A stretch of 64,000 nucleotides of DNA, taken from positions 498,501 through 562,500 of the forward strand of contig LSRY02000031.1 in the NCBI GenBank assembly GCA_001643675.2, read 5' to 3'. How positions within the stretch are numbered: the stretch's first letter is position 1; the number at the start of each line of letters is the position of its first letter. Positions 42,981 through 54,600 of this stretch are shown piece after piece. Source of the stretch: Monocercomonoides exilis (Eukaryota; Preaxostyla; Oxymonadida; Polymastigidae). The position numbers were made by a program, and so were the translations under genes. The notes under the pieces are model-generated. The model saw nothing but the letters and a program-made list of their open reading frames with translations. It was not told the DNA's origin and did no database searches.

Positions 42981-45900
42981 TTAATCTTGGTTTGCATCAT
43001 TTCCATTTTTTTCTTTTCTTCCCGTTGATACTTCCTCATTATCTTCTTCCTCCTCGTCGTCGTCGTTGTCTTCTCCTTCATCTTCTTCCTCCTCTTCATC
43101 TTCATCTGTTACAAAATCGATGGCATCAGACAATGTGAGCACAGCTGCCCCCTTCGGAAAATTTTGGATGCACACACGCTTCACCCAAACAAGACCCGGC
43201 CGCTCCACATCCTCCTGGCTCACCAATAGCTCAATTACCTCCTCTGCCTTATTTCCCAACACAACCTTGCTTATCGGCCTCTCCCCATTCACAATCTTCT
43301 GCCCTGCCGCCTCTGCCTCATATTCCCCAAACGGGATCTCCAGTGTCAGGCACTCCCACAACATCATCCCAATCGAGAATGCCACAGACTTTTCTGTAGC
43401 TTTCATCTTATTGTTAATCATCAGCTCTGGTGCCTTCCATCTCATGCATTCTTTTCTATCGTCATCCTCATCTTCGAACGCAGACGAAGGTGGAGGCGAG
43501 TCTTTTCCATTTCTGTTCTCCAATGAGCAATCAGATGAAGATGTTGTTAAGGTGGAGGACGATGAAATCGATGAGGAGTCAGAATCATCCAAAGAAGAAC
43601 AATCCGAGTGAAGAGCAATTGTGATTACCATATGTTCTGAGAAGAGCACAATATGAGGACTCAGATTAACAAGAGAAAAAAGCTCATCTGCTTCGTTTTC
43701 AAATGAATGGAGTGCCCCATTCGCCACCCAGAACAACACCTGTGCTGCTGTTTGCTCTCTTTCTTTCAACGAGCCAATCGCCATCTCCTTCTTCTCGTTC
43801 ATTCCATGCAGCAACATGAACAGCGAATCCCTCAGATCCACGATCAGCTTCTCATGAGGAGATGAGCAGGCCATTGCATCAACAAGATTCGACATCGAAG
43901 AGGTGGTTGGGCACATACTTTCTCTAGGAACAAATGTGGAATCTGTATCTGTGGATGAAGTGGATGAAGTGGATGAAATGGATGGTGATGGTGATCTCTT
44001 TCTTATCTCTTCATTAATATCATCTTCTTCCGCGTTCTCCAATGCCCAATCAGGGATCTTGCTCGAATCTCTTCCCAGAATGTATTCAGTTGATCCACTC
44101 TCACTCAACAAATGTTCTGATGACTCCGAATGTCCCAATCTTTTCTCATACACCCTCTTTTTTATCATTTCCTCGTTTTTCTTCTCGACCACTTTCTCTG
44201 CTCTTCTCCATTGCTCCTCAGGAGACGGTTCCATTGTAACCATCTCAATCAACTTTGGATCTTTTCTTACTGCGTCATTCACAATTATCTCCAATTCTTT
44301 TGTTCGATCCTTCGCCTTTCTCCATCTTACAATAAATATTATTGATACTATTAGAACAATCAGCAAAATTACAGCTAACAAAATGATCAAAATTAATAGC
44401 CATGATGGTTTTGTTCCATTTCCTCCTTTAACAATATTACCTTCATCAGATTGAGGTACTGTTCTGTTCTTCACAATCAATGATACAGTTGAAGATGGAA
44501 GATCAGTCTTTCCAAATACAATGCATGCAGATATCTCTGTTACATCTGAAGAGATAGAAATGATGTCTGTGTCAATTGAACAAATAGCAAGACTCTCATT
44601 GACAAACCCTTGAACAGAGAAGTCATACTTTTCAACTTTTATGTTTTGACCATTTGAAAATATTAACTTGCAAGAAAGATCACATGGCAAAAGTAATTTT
44701 CCATTAAAAGCAATTGATGTGACACCATCAGCTACTTTAACATCGATAGAAATCAAAGTTGGTATGAAGAATTCTGAATCACGAAGCAGTGGAATCCCCT
44801 TTAAATTGCATCCCTCATTCAAAATCCATAGAGATGTGTTCGGCATCAATCCATCGCCTCCTTTTAAATCAATCATATTCAATACGGCTGCATCTTTGCA
44901 GATGATATTTCTGCGTGCCGAAGGATAATTTTCATTTGATACTTTATTTAAGGTAAAATTTCCAGCTCTGATTTCCACATCCCCTTCAGCTACTGACATT
45001 CCTCCCACAGAAGAATTTGTAATAGTACAATCTTTTAATTCTGCAACACATTTTTCAAAGAAGACACAAGATCCGTTCCAGGTGCAAATATCTTCATTTC
45101 CTGAGTTCAACGAACTGGAAGAACTTTTCCCGTCATAAGCATCAAAAAGGCATGCATCCAATGAAATATTCGTTCCCTCAGAAAAATAGGCCAATCCTCC
45201 GAAGAGAGATGTATTTGAGCAGAAAGCGAACGAATTGTTTAAAAGATGAATGTTATTTCCCTTTTCACATTTTAAAATGCTATTGCTCTCTTTTGAATGT
45301 GAGACATTACAAAATGAGCTTGCATAAGAATATATCATTCCATTAATCTCGCTCCCTTCACCACTTACTGCGCTATTCTCATTTCCAAATTCAATAACAT
45401 TTCCATCATCAAGTTCCAAGTCGCTAATTACTAGCTCTTTCAAAGTCAAGTTTGTCATCCTGTCACAAATAATTAAGTTTGAGTCCATGTGAATTGCTAT
45501 CACAGACAAACGTGAGATCACAGCATTGCAAGATTTACACATAATCAACTGGTTTGAATGAATATTTTCGACTTGAATACCATTTAACTCAATTCTCGCT
45601 CCATTTTCACATGTTATAAGATTGTTTTTCAATTTAAGTCCATCAAGAATTATTTCACTCATTGCCAATACTCCCGCTTTAACAGTAAAGAGACTTCCAC
45701 TGATATAAGATTCTTCAATCTCTTCGCCTTCAAACGAGCATTTGACAACAGACAGTTTTCCTTTTAAAATTCCTATCAAAAACAAATGCTTCCAATAACT
45801 TTCATCTGGAAATATAAACTTGATGCTTTCGATTTCAACCTTCCCTTCCGTTTGTATAATTGAGTCTCTGGTCGAACTTTGTTGTATCTCCCTAAAAATT

Positions 45901-48900
45901 CTGACCATACAACTTTCTTCTTTTGGCTTCAATCTCACACTGTCAACCGTCATCTCATTCTCAATCGAAGATACTTCAACAATGAATAAAGTTGGAAGAA
46001 GTCCTTCACCTACATGTCGAACACCTTCATCGAGACTTCTGCACGGAGCATCCAAAGTTCCACAACGATTTCCATTTTCACCGGATATATTTGCGAATAC
46101 TTGTTCCCTTGAAAAAAATGTAATCAAATCCATGAGATCCACATCTGGTTCGTTTTCATTCATTCCAAAATCTCTTCCGTAGATTGCATTTCTCTTATCA
46201 AACACTAATGAAGATAAGTCAATTTTAAATAAAGCTTCTCCAACTTCTGATTGTAAATCTTTGCACTTGATGAATACGTCTCTTCCAACATATGCATCAT
46301 TATATCTGAATCGAACATTCTCAAACACAACAGGTAGAAATTTTTCTTTTTCACTTTTTGCTGTCTCATAAATGCCCTCAATATAAACTCCCCCTCCTCT
46401 TCCATTTGTCGTTGAGCAACTGCAACTAGTTAGAGATGTTCCATTAACTGAAAGCATCTTCATTCCTTGATATTTCGAAGATAATAAATAATATTTGATG
46501 CTGCCACCTTTTTCTGCTCGTTCATTTTTGCATTCGCTCAAAACGCAATCACTAATTATCACACTTGCTCCACAATTATTCAGAGAATTCAAAATAGAAC
46601 TTCCTTCTCCATCTCCCGTCAACTTTTTCATCGTACACCAAATCATCTCAATCTCACTTCCTCTTAATTCTGAATCAGATGCATATGAATTGTCATGAAA
46701 AGAACAAGAAAACGAATTTGAAAGTTTATTAAATCTTCGATTACTGAAAAATGAAATGCTTCTATCTTCAACCTCTACTAATGCTCCATTAAGAAGAAGA
46801 TTCTCAAATGAAGAATCAAAGATAATTCCATCTGATTCAATGTTTGAAATTATTATTGGTGATACAGTAAATTTTAAGTCTGAAATCGAAAACTTCTCCA
46901 TATAAAAACTCCCACTTTGAACTTTCATAACAGGAAACTCAATTCTTTCATTGTGGCCTTGATTCATTTTCAATGAACAACTCTTTAATGATGTGTTTCC
47001 TTCCATTGAAAAGATCAATGCTTTATATGGAGAAGAAAAAGAAGGGGGAACAATGAACGCAACAGATTCAAAAGATAATGCTTTGCAATTTGAGAGCACA
47101 GCTTCATTTTGAGGTGGTACTTCCAAAGATGGCGAAAGAGCCTCCAAAAATTCTATCTTTGCTTGAGATTCATTTGAAGATCTAACTGCACAATCGGATA
47201 TATCAATGCAACTTTTAACGATTGCAAGAGATTCGATCAAGATATTTCCCGAAGGAGTGGTATCACTCTGAGATGGTGCAAATGTAATGTGTTGTACTCC
47301 TATATTCAAAGAAAAGCATTTAATCTTCTCGTTTCCACATCTGTTCACATCTAATCCATCCACCCCATTAACAATAATGCTATTTGAGCGAAAACTTATT
47401 AAAAAGCTCATAAGATCAATACTTGCATTAACAAAATTACTTGAATCATCTCCAACAAATGCTTTTGAGTCTTCTTTCCATTCTTCCAATGAAATCTGAA
47501 AACGTTCTCTATTTACTGTCTCAGTCAGATCTTTGCAGAATAAATATAAATTGCTCCCAAGAAATGCGTTGTTTTCTGAAAATTCAATATCAACCAGCGA
47601 AAAATTATTATGCTCTTCTGAACACGTTAGAAAAATGGCTCCACCTTTTCCTTTTGTACCTGAGCACGAGCATCCACTCAGATTGCTGTTATTTTTTAGT
47701 GAGAAGCACCTGTTATTTATGAATTCAAGACCAATGCATCCTCCTTGATCACTGTTTTCGTTTGAACATCCTTCTATAATTACATTATCCAAGCAAATAT
47801 TAATACAATGAGCACTATAATCCAATGTTGACAACAATGCAGGGCTATCTGAATTGGAGGTTATTGATTGAAATGTGCTATTTATAACAGTAACAGAGGG
47901 AATAGAAGTAAATGTCGAAGACGTAGATGAAGACAAAGATGAAAATTTAAATAAACCGTCAGATGAAAAAGCAATATTGTTAACAGATAACTTTTCAACA
48001 TTGGCGCTTGTGACGACGTTGGAAAAAATAAATGCAGGAACCTCAAATGAAATTGACTGATCGTTATTTTCAAATAACACATTTAATATTTTCACAGATC
48101 CTTCTTCTGCCAAAATTAATGAGTGTTTAATTGATTCCGATGGCGAAACACATGAAAATGTACAAGTTGTAATGTTTAAATCTCCTTTTGAGCAAACTAA
48201 ACCTTCTAAATCATAGGAATTTTCATTTTGCAAATTGGAAATAAAAGAAATGGCCATATCCTTCAGAGATAAATTAATTCCATTTATTGCATAAATCTCT
48301 ATTCCTGATAAAACAGCATTAAATTCAATTCCGTTTGCTTCATCATCTTTGTGATTATCACTCCCACATATTTCACAGTCTGTTACATCAATTCCGCATT
48401 CCATTATTTGTATGCTCCCAGACAAAACGACATGGTTCAATGATTCATCGGCTGCTAAATGAGAAAGTCCGATTTCAAGAGTTAAGCATGGGGCACACTT
48501 AACGCCACACCATTTAACATCTCCAACTTCTGAATCTGAAGATATGAAAACTGTCTTTTTCTCGAATCCTTCCAAAAATATAAACAGATCAACATCTTCT
48601 CCTTGAAACATTCCATCCAAATCCTTTCCGAATAATGAGTTGTTTTTCTGTAGTATTTCGTGTGCAAATGCGAAGGATTCTTCATTCACATTTTCTGCAA
48701 GATTATGACACTCCAAATAAATATCTCGGCCAATCCATCCTTTGTTATCATTAAATGCAACAGAAGAAAAACAGAAGGAAGGCGTTATTGGAGAGTGAGA
48801 ATAATTCAAATAAATTCCTCCACCTTTTCCTCCATTTTCATTTGATGATACGCAGCATTCCGAAAATGTTGAATCGGTCACTTTCAGGTTTTCAAGTGAG

Positions 48901-51209
48901 CTTTGATACGAAGAAAAAGAAAAACAACCTCCAAATGTTGGCGAAGGTGTTTGAGATGTTGAATGCAAAATAGAACTGGAACAATTAAGAATTTCAATAG
49001 AAAATGAAGAAGATTCTTCAGAAGAAAATAAACATGGAAATCCTCCAGTGTTGATATTCACGTCATTAAACACAGACGAATTTATGATGTTTGGAGACGA
49101 AAGAGTTCCAAAGGAAAAAATGCTGCAATTGCTCATTTGAAGCGTAGAAATTGTCGTTTCATTGAGAAATAAAGAACCTGAAATAATTTCAAACAAAGCT
49201 TCCACAAAAGGCTGTTGTGCTTCTGATGCAAATAACAATGTTGTATTCAATGATAATTTTTCTCCAGATTCTTTAATTACAAATAGAGATGATGACATCA
49301 CATTTGATGAATAAAGGATGACTGACAGAAGAGAAGTACAAAGAGATCCAGAAATAACAGTAAACAGGGACGAAGATGAAGGCAACTTTTCTGTTGATAG
49401 CATCGTATTGTCAATTCCTTCTCCATAAATTATTCCTCCGTAATTTTCGATAATTATTGAATCTAATGGGCTAAAAGTTGACGCTTTTAAATGAATGTTG
49501 TCGACATAATATTCATTTGCAATTTTGACTGTGAATTCGACGGAATTGCAAGGCGCAGAATCACGAAATCCGCAAAAGCCTTCTAAATCATCGCTTCCTT
49601 CAGATGATGCATACAACATAGATAAAATCGGTAACCATCCGTTATACGCTTCATAAGCTGAACTTCCGCAATACGAAACTCGTTTCTGTTTTGTTGTCGA
49701 AAAGCATTCAAGAAAAGGTGATGTTTTCAGACCTCTACCATCTCTAAACATTACGTCGCTTCCTCTTCCCCCATAATCAATATTCAAATGGAAAAAACAA
49801 TACGATATAAAATTTTCATTGTTCATCCAATCTAACGCACGCTGGACAAATAATGCAGCACCACCATGCTGAAGATCATTTGTCCTTAAAGAATTTTCAA
49901 GGAAATAACACTCCTGGATCGAAATGGTTGCATAAGATGATACATCATGAAAAGTTATTGCTCCAGTAGCACTTCCTCCAGTGTTCCGAACAATAATATT
50001 CTTCTGAAAAAGTAATTTCCCGCTTGATAAATTAGTAAAGTCAAAACAAATAAAAGTCCCACGCGTCTGGAAAACAGAGCAATTCTCTCCTCTGCAGTTT
50101 GAAATATCTATCAAAGACTTTGCACTTGCTTTGCAGTATAGTCCTCCACCATAATAAGCTGAGCATAAAGTCAAGTTTGTTGAATTAACTGTTGCCCTTT
50201 CGACGCTATTCAACATAATTGCTCCTCCGTTTGCTGAATTTGAAATATTTTTAAAAGTGCATGAGCTTATGGTTATATGATCTGTAGAAGTCTGGCATAT
50301 CAGTGCCCCTCCATCAGATGATGATCTTTGATCATGCCATTCGCACCATTCAAACAAATGAGTCCCTCCTGCTGGTGCCACTCTTCCTGTTACGCCTCTA
50401 CGTTTTTCTTCAGTTCCGATATACTCTTGATTTGCATTTGATGAACGACTGCAGAAAGTGAAGGAATTATTAAATAGGCAGAATGAAGAATATGGATCAT
50501 TTATGGATTGTGAAATGCCTCCTTCTAATACGTCGTTTGTTGAAAAAAAATTGCTTGATGATATTTCAGTCAGACAAGGAAAAGTGGAACTTATTGAAGA
50601 TGAAAATTCATTAACTGAAGAAGAAATATTTGAAAATGTGGAAAGGATAATATTAATCGAAGAAAGAGACGTTGAAAATAAACAACCGGGATTTATGAAA
50701 TTTAAAGAAGAAAATGAAGACGAAATAATTGATAATGATCCAATTGATGGAGCAAAAGATGAACTGAATTCATGTGAAAATAATGGAGGAACTAAAAAAG
50801 AAAATCTAATTGGAACAAATGATAAATTAATCAATTCCACTGTTTTATCGCAATGGTGTATCAGAGAAAATGGATTTTGTGAAGAAAATATCACTTCACA
50901 AGAGACAATAGATAAATTACTTTGTGACATTTCTCTAAATGTTTCAGTGCTTTCCCCTTGCTCCAATTCGATTTTTGAAATGCACAAAGTTGAATTTATA
51001 AAATTGAACGACAATTTTGCTGAAGTTTTACTATTTGTTAATTTAAACTTCGTGAAGTCAATATCTTTGTTGTTTTTGAAGTTAAACTTTAGAGAATAAA
51101 ACGCACTCTTGGAAGTTTCTCTTGTTTCCGATTCAGAGTTAAAGTCATACGTATGATGGCTTTGACTCAACACTAGTATCGGAGTCAACAGTGTAATTAA
51201 AAACCGCAT
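42981..51209 (-). CDS. Giant beta-helix receptor-like protein with pseudokinase tail, 2,742 aa
   Basis: An intronless frame beginning MRFLITLLTPILVLSQ, a signal peptide. It is a paralog of the 2,595-aa protein at 10426-18213. The ectodomain is beta-helix-like with four modules in register, marked by CGFRDSAPCNSVE, CGVKCAPCLTLEIG, CGNEKIKCFSLNIG and CGTLDAPCRSLDEG, with NGRGGGVYIEG-type turns. A membrane-proximal block (ENYPSARRNIIC, then LWILNEGCN) is conserved in both. One membrane segment lies near residues 2269-2294, then RWRK, and a tail with PSPEEQWRRAE, GHSESSEHLLSESGSTEYIL and CSSPHEKLIVDLRDSLFMLL, nearly identical to the paralog. The kinase-like end keeps RWKAPEL and SIGMMLWECLTLEIPFGEYE but lacks HRD and DFG. 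It ends in an extra acidic tail. Likely a plasma-membrane receptor or adhesin with a non-catalytic signalling tail. Confidence 0.85.
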   Translation of the reverse strand: MRFLITLLTPILVLSQSHHTYDFNSESETRETSKSAFYSLKFNFKNNKDIDFTKFKLTNSKTSAKLSFNFINSTLCISKIELEQGESTETFREMSQSNLSIVSCEVIFSSQNPFSLIHHCDKTVELINLSFVPIRFSFLVPPLFSHEFSSSFAPSIGSLSIISSSFSSLNFINPGCLFSTSLSSINIILSTFSNISSSVNEFSSSISSTFPCLTEISSSNFFSTNDVLEGGISQSINDPYSSFCLFNNSFTFCSRSSNANQEYIGTEEKRRGVTGRVAPAGGTHLFEWCEWHDQRSSSDGGALICQTSTDHITISSCTFKNISNSANGGAIMLNSVERATVNSTNLTLCSAYYGGGLYCKASAKSLIDISNCRGENCSVFQTRGTFICFDFTNLSSGKLLFQKNIIVRNTGGSATGAITFHDVSSYATISIQECYFLENSLRTNDLQHGGAALFVQRALDWMNNENFISYCFFHLNIDYGGRGSDVMFRDGRGLKTSPFLECFSTTKQKRVSYCGSSAYEAYNGWLPILSMLYASSEGSDDLEGFCGFRDSAPCNSVEFTVKIANEYYVDNIHLKASTFSPLDSIIIENYGGIIYGEGIDNTMLSTEKLPSSSSLFTVISGSLCTSLLSVILYSSNVMSSSLFVIKESGEKLSLNTTLLFASEAQQPFVEALFEIISGSLFLNETTISTLQMSNCSIFSFGTLSSPNIINSSVFNDVNINTGGFPCLFSSEESSSFSIEILNCSSSILHSTSQTPSPTFGGCFSFSSYQSSLENLKVTDSTFSECCVSSNENGGKGGGIYLNYSHSPITPSFCFSSVAFNDNKGWIGRDIYLECHNLAENVNEESFAFAHEILQKNNSLFGKDLDGMFQGEDVDLFIFLEGFEKKTVFISSDSEVGDVKWCGVKCAPCLTLEIGLSHLAADESLNHVVLSGSIQIMECGIDVTDCEICGSDNHKDDEANGIEFNAVLSGIEIYAINGINLSLKDMAISFISNLQNENSYDLEGLVCSKGDLNITTCTFSCVSPSESIKHSLILAEEGSVKILNVLFENNDQSISFEVPAFIFSNVVTSANVEKLSVNNIAFSSDGLFKFSSLSSSTSSTFTSIPSVTVINSTFQSITSNSDSPALLSTLDYSAHCINICLDNVIIEGCSNENSDQGGCIGLEFINNRCFSLKNNSNLSGCSCSGTKGKGGAIFLTCSEEHNNFSLVDIEFSENNAFLGSNLYLFCKDLTETVNRERFQISLEEWKEDSKAFVGDDSSNFVNASIDLMSFLISFRSNSIIVNGVDGLDVNRCGNEKIKCFSLNIGVQHITFAPSQSDTTPSGNILIESLAIVKSCIDISDCAVRSSNESQAKIEFLEALSPSLEVPPQNEAVLSNCKALSFESVAFIVPPSFSSPYKALIFSMEGNTSLKSCSLKMNQGHNERIEFPVMKVQSGSFYMEKFSISDLKFTVSPIIISNIESDGIIFDSSFENLLLNGALVEVEDRSISFFSNRRFNKLSNSFSCSFHDNSYASDSELRGSEIEMIWCTMKKLTGDGEGSSILNSLNNCGASVIISDCVLSECKNERAEKGGSIKYYLLSSKYQGMKMLSVNGTSLTSCSCSTTNGRGGGVYIEGIYETAKSEKEKFLPVVFENVRFRYNDAYVGRDVFIKCKDLQSEVGEALFKIDLSSLVFDKRNAIYGRDFGMNENEPDVDLMDLITFFSREQVFANISGENGNRCGTLDAPCRSLDEGVRHVGEGLLPTLFIVEVSSIENEMTVDSVRLKPKEESCMVRIFREIQQSSTRDSIIQTEGKVEIESIKFIFPDESYWKHLFLIGILKGKLSVVKCSFEGEEIEESYISGSLFTVKAGVLAMSEIILDGLKLKNNLITCENGARIELNGIQVENIHSNQLIMCKSCNAVISRLSVIAIHMDSNLIICDRMTNLTLKELVISDLELDDGNVIEFGNENSAVSGEGSEINGMIYSYASSFCNVSHSKESNSILKCEKGNNIHLLNNSFAFCSNTSLFGGLAYFSEGTNISLDACLFDAYDGKSSSSSLNSGNEDICTWNGSCVFFEKCVAELKDCTITNSSVGGMSVAEGDVEIRAGNFTLNKVSNENYPSARRNIICKDAAVLNMIDLKGGDGLMPNTSLWILNEGCNLKGIPLLRDSEFFIPTLISIDVKVADGVTSIAFNGKLLLPCDLSCKLIFSNGQNIKVEKYDFSVQGFVNESLAICSIDTDIISISSDVTEISACIVFGKTDLPSSTVSLIVKNRTVPQSDEGNIVKGGNGTKPSWLLILIILLAVILLIVLIVSIIFIVRWRKAKDRTKELEIIVNDAVRKDPKLIEMVTMEPSPEEQWRRAEKVVEKKNEEMIKKRVYEKRLGHSESSEHLLSESGSTEYILGRDSSKIPDWALENAEEDDINEEIRKRSPSPSISSTSSTSSTDTDSTFVPRESMCPTTSSMSNLVDAMACSSPHEKLIVDLRDSLFMLLHGMNEKKEMAIGSLKEREQTAAQVLFWVANGALHSFENEADELFSLVNLSPHIVLFSEHMVITIALHSDCSSLDDSDSSSISSSSTLTTSSSDCSLENRNGKDSPPPSSAFEDEDDDRKECMRWKAPELMINNKMKATEKSVAFSIGMMLWECLTLEIPFGEYEAEAAGQKIVNGERPISKVVLGNKAEEVIELLVSQEDVERPGLVWVKRVCIQNFPKGAAVLTLSDAIDFVTDEDEEEEEDEGEDNDDDEEEEDNEEVSTGRKEKNGNDANQD

Positions 51210-51629
51210 AAATTGTGATGTTGCTGATTACACAAATTCGAAAAATGGAGAAAATCACTTAAAAATTCAATAAACAAGATCTGCTCGCATACATTCTCGT
51301 TTTATTCAACTATTTTTAGGAAAGAATAAAAAAGCAAAAACATAAAAAGTACCCATTACAAAAGTTGTTGATGTTTAAATTGTTTCTGTGTCAACAATTT
51401 CACCGATTTATCAGATAACAGAAATCAAATAAAAAAACACCAAATTGTATTATTTTAAATTACTGTGGAGCTATTTCGCAAAAAAAGGATAATATAACTT
51501 TTGGAGATGAATCTGAAAAACATATAAATGAAATAAAAAGAATTACAAAAGAAAATGAGATAAGACAATTCAAAAACAACTAATTATAAAAACATGGCAA
51601 TTTAAGAAAACAACAAATATCAGCTAAGA
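51210..51629. other. Spacer: promoter of the 2,742-aa gene, 3' flank of the ARF-GEF
   Basis: 420 AT-rich bases between two minus-strand genes. No gene or clear motif is seen. Confidence 0.6.
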
Positions 51630-54600
51630 TCATTTCGGAGAATGAGAAGGCGTGCTGCGAGATGAACCTGTGCCTGTTGGCTCTTGTTCTCCATGAGGAG
51701 GTGAAGAAATTGAGTGATGATGCTGCAAAGAAAGTGTCTTTGCTGGAAAAGGCAGCTGGACGAGCTCAAACGCTGTGATTGAATTTGGAAGAGTCTTAAT
51801 TAGGAAGCGTGAAACCTCGTCCCTGATGTTCTGATCCTGTGTGCGGATGAAGCGCAGACATAAGGGGACAAAATCGGTTAAGTAAGTTTTTATCACATTA
51901 AATGGCAGTTTGTTTACATTAGCGAGAACATCAGCCACCATTGGCGAAGTGGCGGTGATGTCAGTCACACGCAGAATGTCCTTCGCATCGACCACAGCGC
52001 CGTTCGTCAGCACAGTCGGCAGCGGCTCATACCCTCTCCCGCTCACACTTGTTCTTGTCTGATGATGCCCTTCTGTGACTTTTGTGAAGGGCTCATTCTC
52101 ATCATGTCCTATTCCTTTGTTCATTCCTATGCTCGTTCCAATGTTCAGTCCAACACTTGCTCTGTTTCCCATCTTGTTGGATGGACGAGAAGAGTCGAAT
52201 GCTTTGTCACCGTCTGATTTCTGTGACATAGTCGCATTCAATGAAGGAGAAGAAGATGATGACGTTGTTGTTGTTGCTGTTGACTTTCCTGATAATGAGG
52301 GCAGAGGAGAATGCAGCGAAAGAGTATTCAAACCAGACGCAGCAGCAGAAGATGCAGATTGCTGTGAAGAAGAAGAAGATGTCAACGTTCCCCCTGCTCT
52401 TGTCTGCGGACTCACCGCCTTCACATCAGAAGGAGTGCGCGATGTCAAGGAAGAGAAAGGCAATGCTGCCAGTTCATCCAAACTAGACATCGCAGAAGTT
52501 CGGTTGTGATGGCGAATCCGTCTGCTCCTCCGCTTCTTCTCCTCTTCTGTCAGCCCAACATTGGCTTTCCCTTCTTCTCCTCTTTCATTTTCTCTTCCTC
52601 CTTCCTCACTTCTTCCGCTTTCCTTCTCCTCCACCCCGTCTTCTTCCTCACCCACTCCACCATTCTCCTTCTGCTGTTTCATTCTCGCCATCTGTGCAAT
52701 CCTCATCTCGTCATCCTCTGCAACAGCCTTGTCTGCCAACAGCCTCTCCAGCGAGTCAAACAGCGCAGACCCTGCCCTCTTCAGCGCTGCCTCCGAAGGC
52801 AGGGCATCTTCAATTGAGACATCCAGATAGAAGACAGCGAGTGTCTGGAAGGCCTCCTTGAAGAAGAGATCTTCCGCGTAGATGTGCGGAGTGACTGATA
52901 GGAAGGAGGCGAGGGTGGCGGGCGGGGGAGTGTCAGATGAAGAGGGAGAGGAAGAAGAAGAGGAAGATGATGATGAAGAGGAGGAAGACGATGAAGAAGA
53001 AGAAGTTGTTGTTGTTGTTGAAGAAGAACCAGAAGAAGAAGAAGAAGCAGAATTCAATGAAGCCTCCAGAATTGAGTCCACCACGCGTGTTTCAGTCAAC
53101 ACAGCCGATGACTGCAGGCGAGTTAGCATGCTCTTCATCAGCGACGATTTGACTGCCTTCCCTTTCAGTTGGGCGGCTGAGGGGGATGTACTCATTGGAA
53201 GAGGGCTGGTGGGTGAGCGAGACTGAGGAAGATACAATGGAGAGGGAGTGCGAGAAGAAGAAGAAGAAGAGGAAGAGGAAGAAAAAGAAGAAGAAAGAGA
53301 AGAAGAAGGCGGGGCGTCAACATAATCAAAAAGAGAAGGGCGCTGATATGCTTCAGGCAGTTCAGTTGCCTCCGACGAGCAAGGCGTCCATTTGAGGATG
53401 ACACGCACAAGAACAGAAAGATAAGTGCTCAGCGCTGCTTTCTCCAAATTGACAAGCGACGGCACATTATCACCAAACACCGCCACGTTCAGCAACACAC
53501 GCTGTGTCGTGTTTGTGTTGAAGGAGCGGGCGAAGGCGATGATGTGGTTGACTTCACTGAGGAGCGGGAAGATGAGCGAGGGGGGCATCATGCTGAAGTG
53601 CTTGCTGATCACCTCGCCTAGCACACGCACTAGAGACAGCTGCACAGAACACTTCCACTTCAGCTTCACAAGACCAGAGGGGGTGAAGGGGGCTGCGGGG
53701 ACGAGTTGGGAGAGGATGGAGGCAGCAGAAGATAAAGAGGAAGAAGAAGAAGATGAAGAGGATGAAGTAGAAAGAGAGGAAGAGGAGGAAGAGATGGTGC
53801 CGGAGGAACGGGGGACAACATCATCGCCAACAAGATCAAGTACATGGAACGCCTTCTTTTGAGGCAGAAGAGAGGAAGAAGAAGATGATGATGAAGATGA
53901 AGAAATAGAAGAAGCTGAAGGAGAGTAAGTTCCATAGGGAGAAAGCGAATCCAACTTTGCTTTTGTGATCTGGGGCAGCCTCACTACAGGCGGGGCATTG
54001 AGCGAATGAGTGGACGGATCACGCGTCATCCGTGTGCTTGTCTGCAGTGTGGCATAATGTGCTGTATTGAAGGAGGTGTTAAAAGAGCCATTGGAAGACA
54101 AAGTGGAGGCATTGGATGAAGCTAATGATGATTCTGGTGTTGGAGTGATCGATCTGTTCGGCCGGTGGGCATTGGCACGCAAAACAGGAGGTTTTGCAGT
54201 GGCTGAAGAGAACTTGTTGCTCAGCTGTGACTGGGTGGTCTGCTTCTTCTGATGAGGAGAACTGTTGAGAGAGGAAGCGTTGAGGGTGGGGGGAGGAGTT
54301 TGGGAGTCGAGAAGACGAGTTGAAGGGGAAGAGGTGGAGGCGACAGAGCCAGCAAACACGCTTGAGACAACTGCACTGAAGGGATTGGATGGATTTGATG
54401 AGGAGGAAGATGAAGATGATGAAGATGAAGAGGTTGTTGTTGAAGAAGAAGAAGCAGAAGAAGAAGAAATTGATGATGCTGAAGATGATCCATTTCCACC
54501 TCCATTTCCTTGCAATGACAGTATTGTTGGCGGTGTTGCTGCATTCACCACTGAAAGTGAGGCAGCAGAAGACGCAGTGAGCGAAGCCCCCGCCGTAGGT

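Noticed and set aside
50458-51099. 213-residue plus-strand frame
   Set aside because: It is antisense to the N-terminal part of the 2,742-aa surface protein, which has a signal peptide and paralog support.
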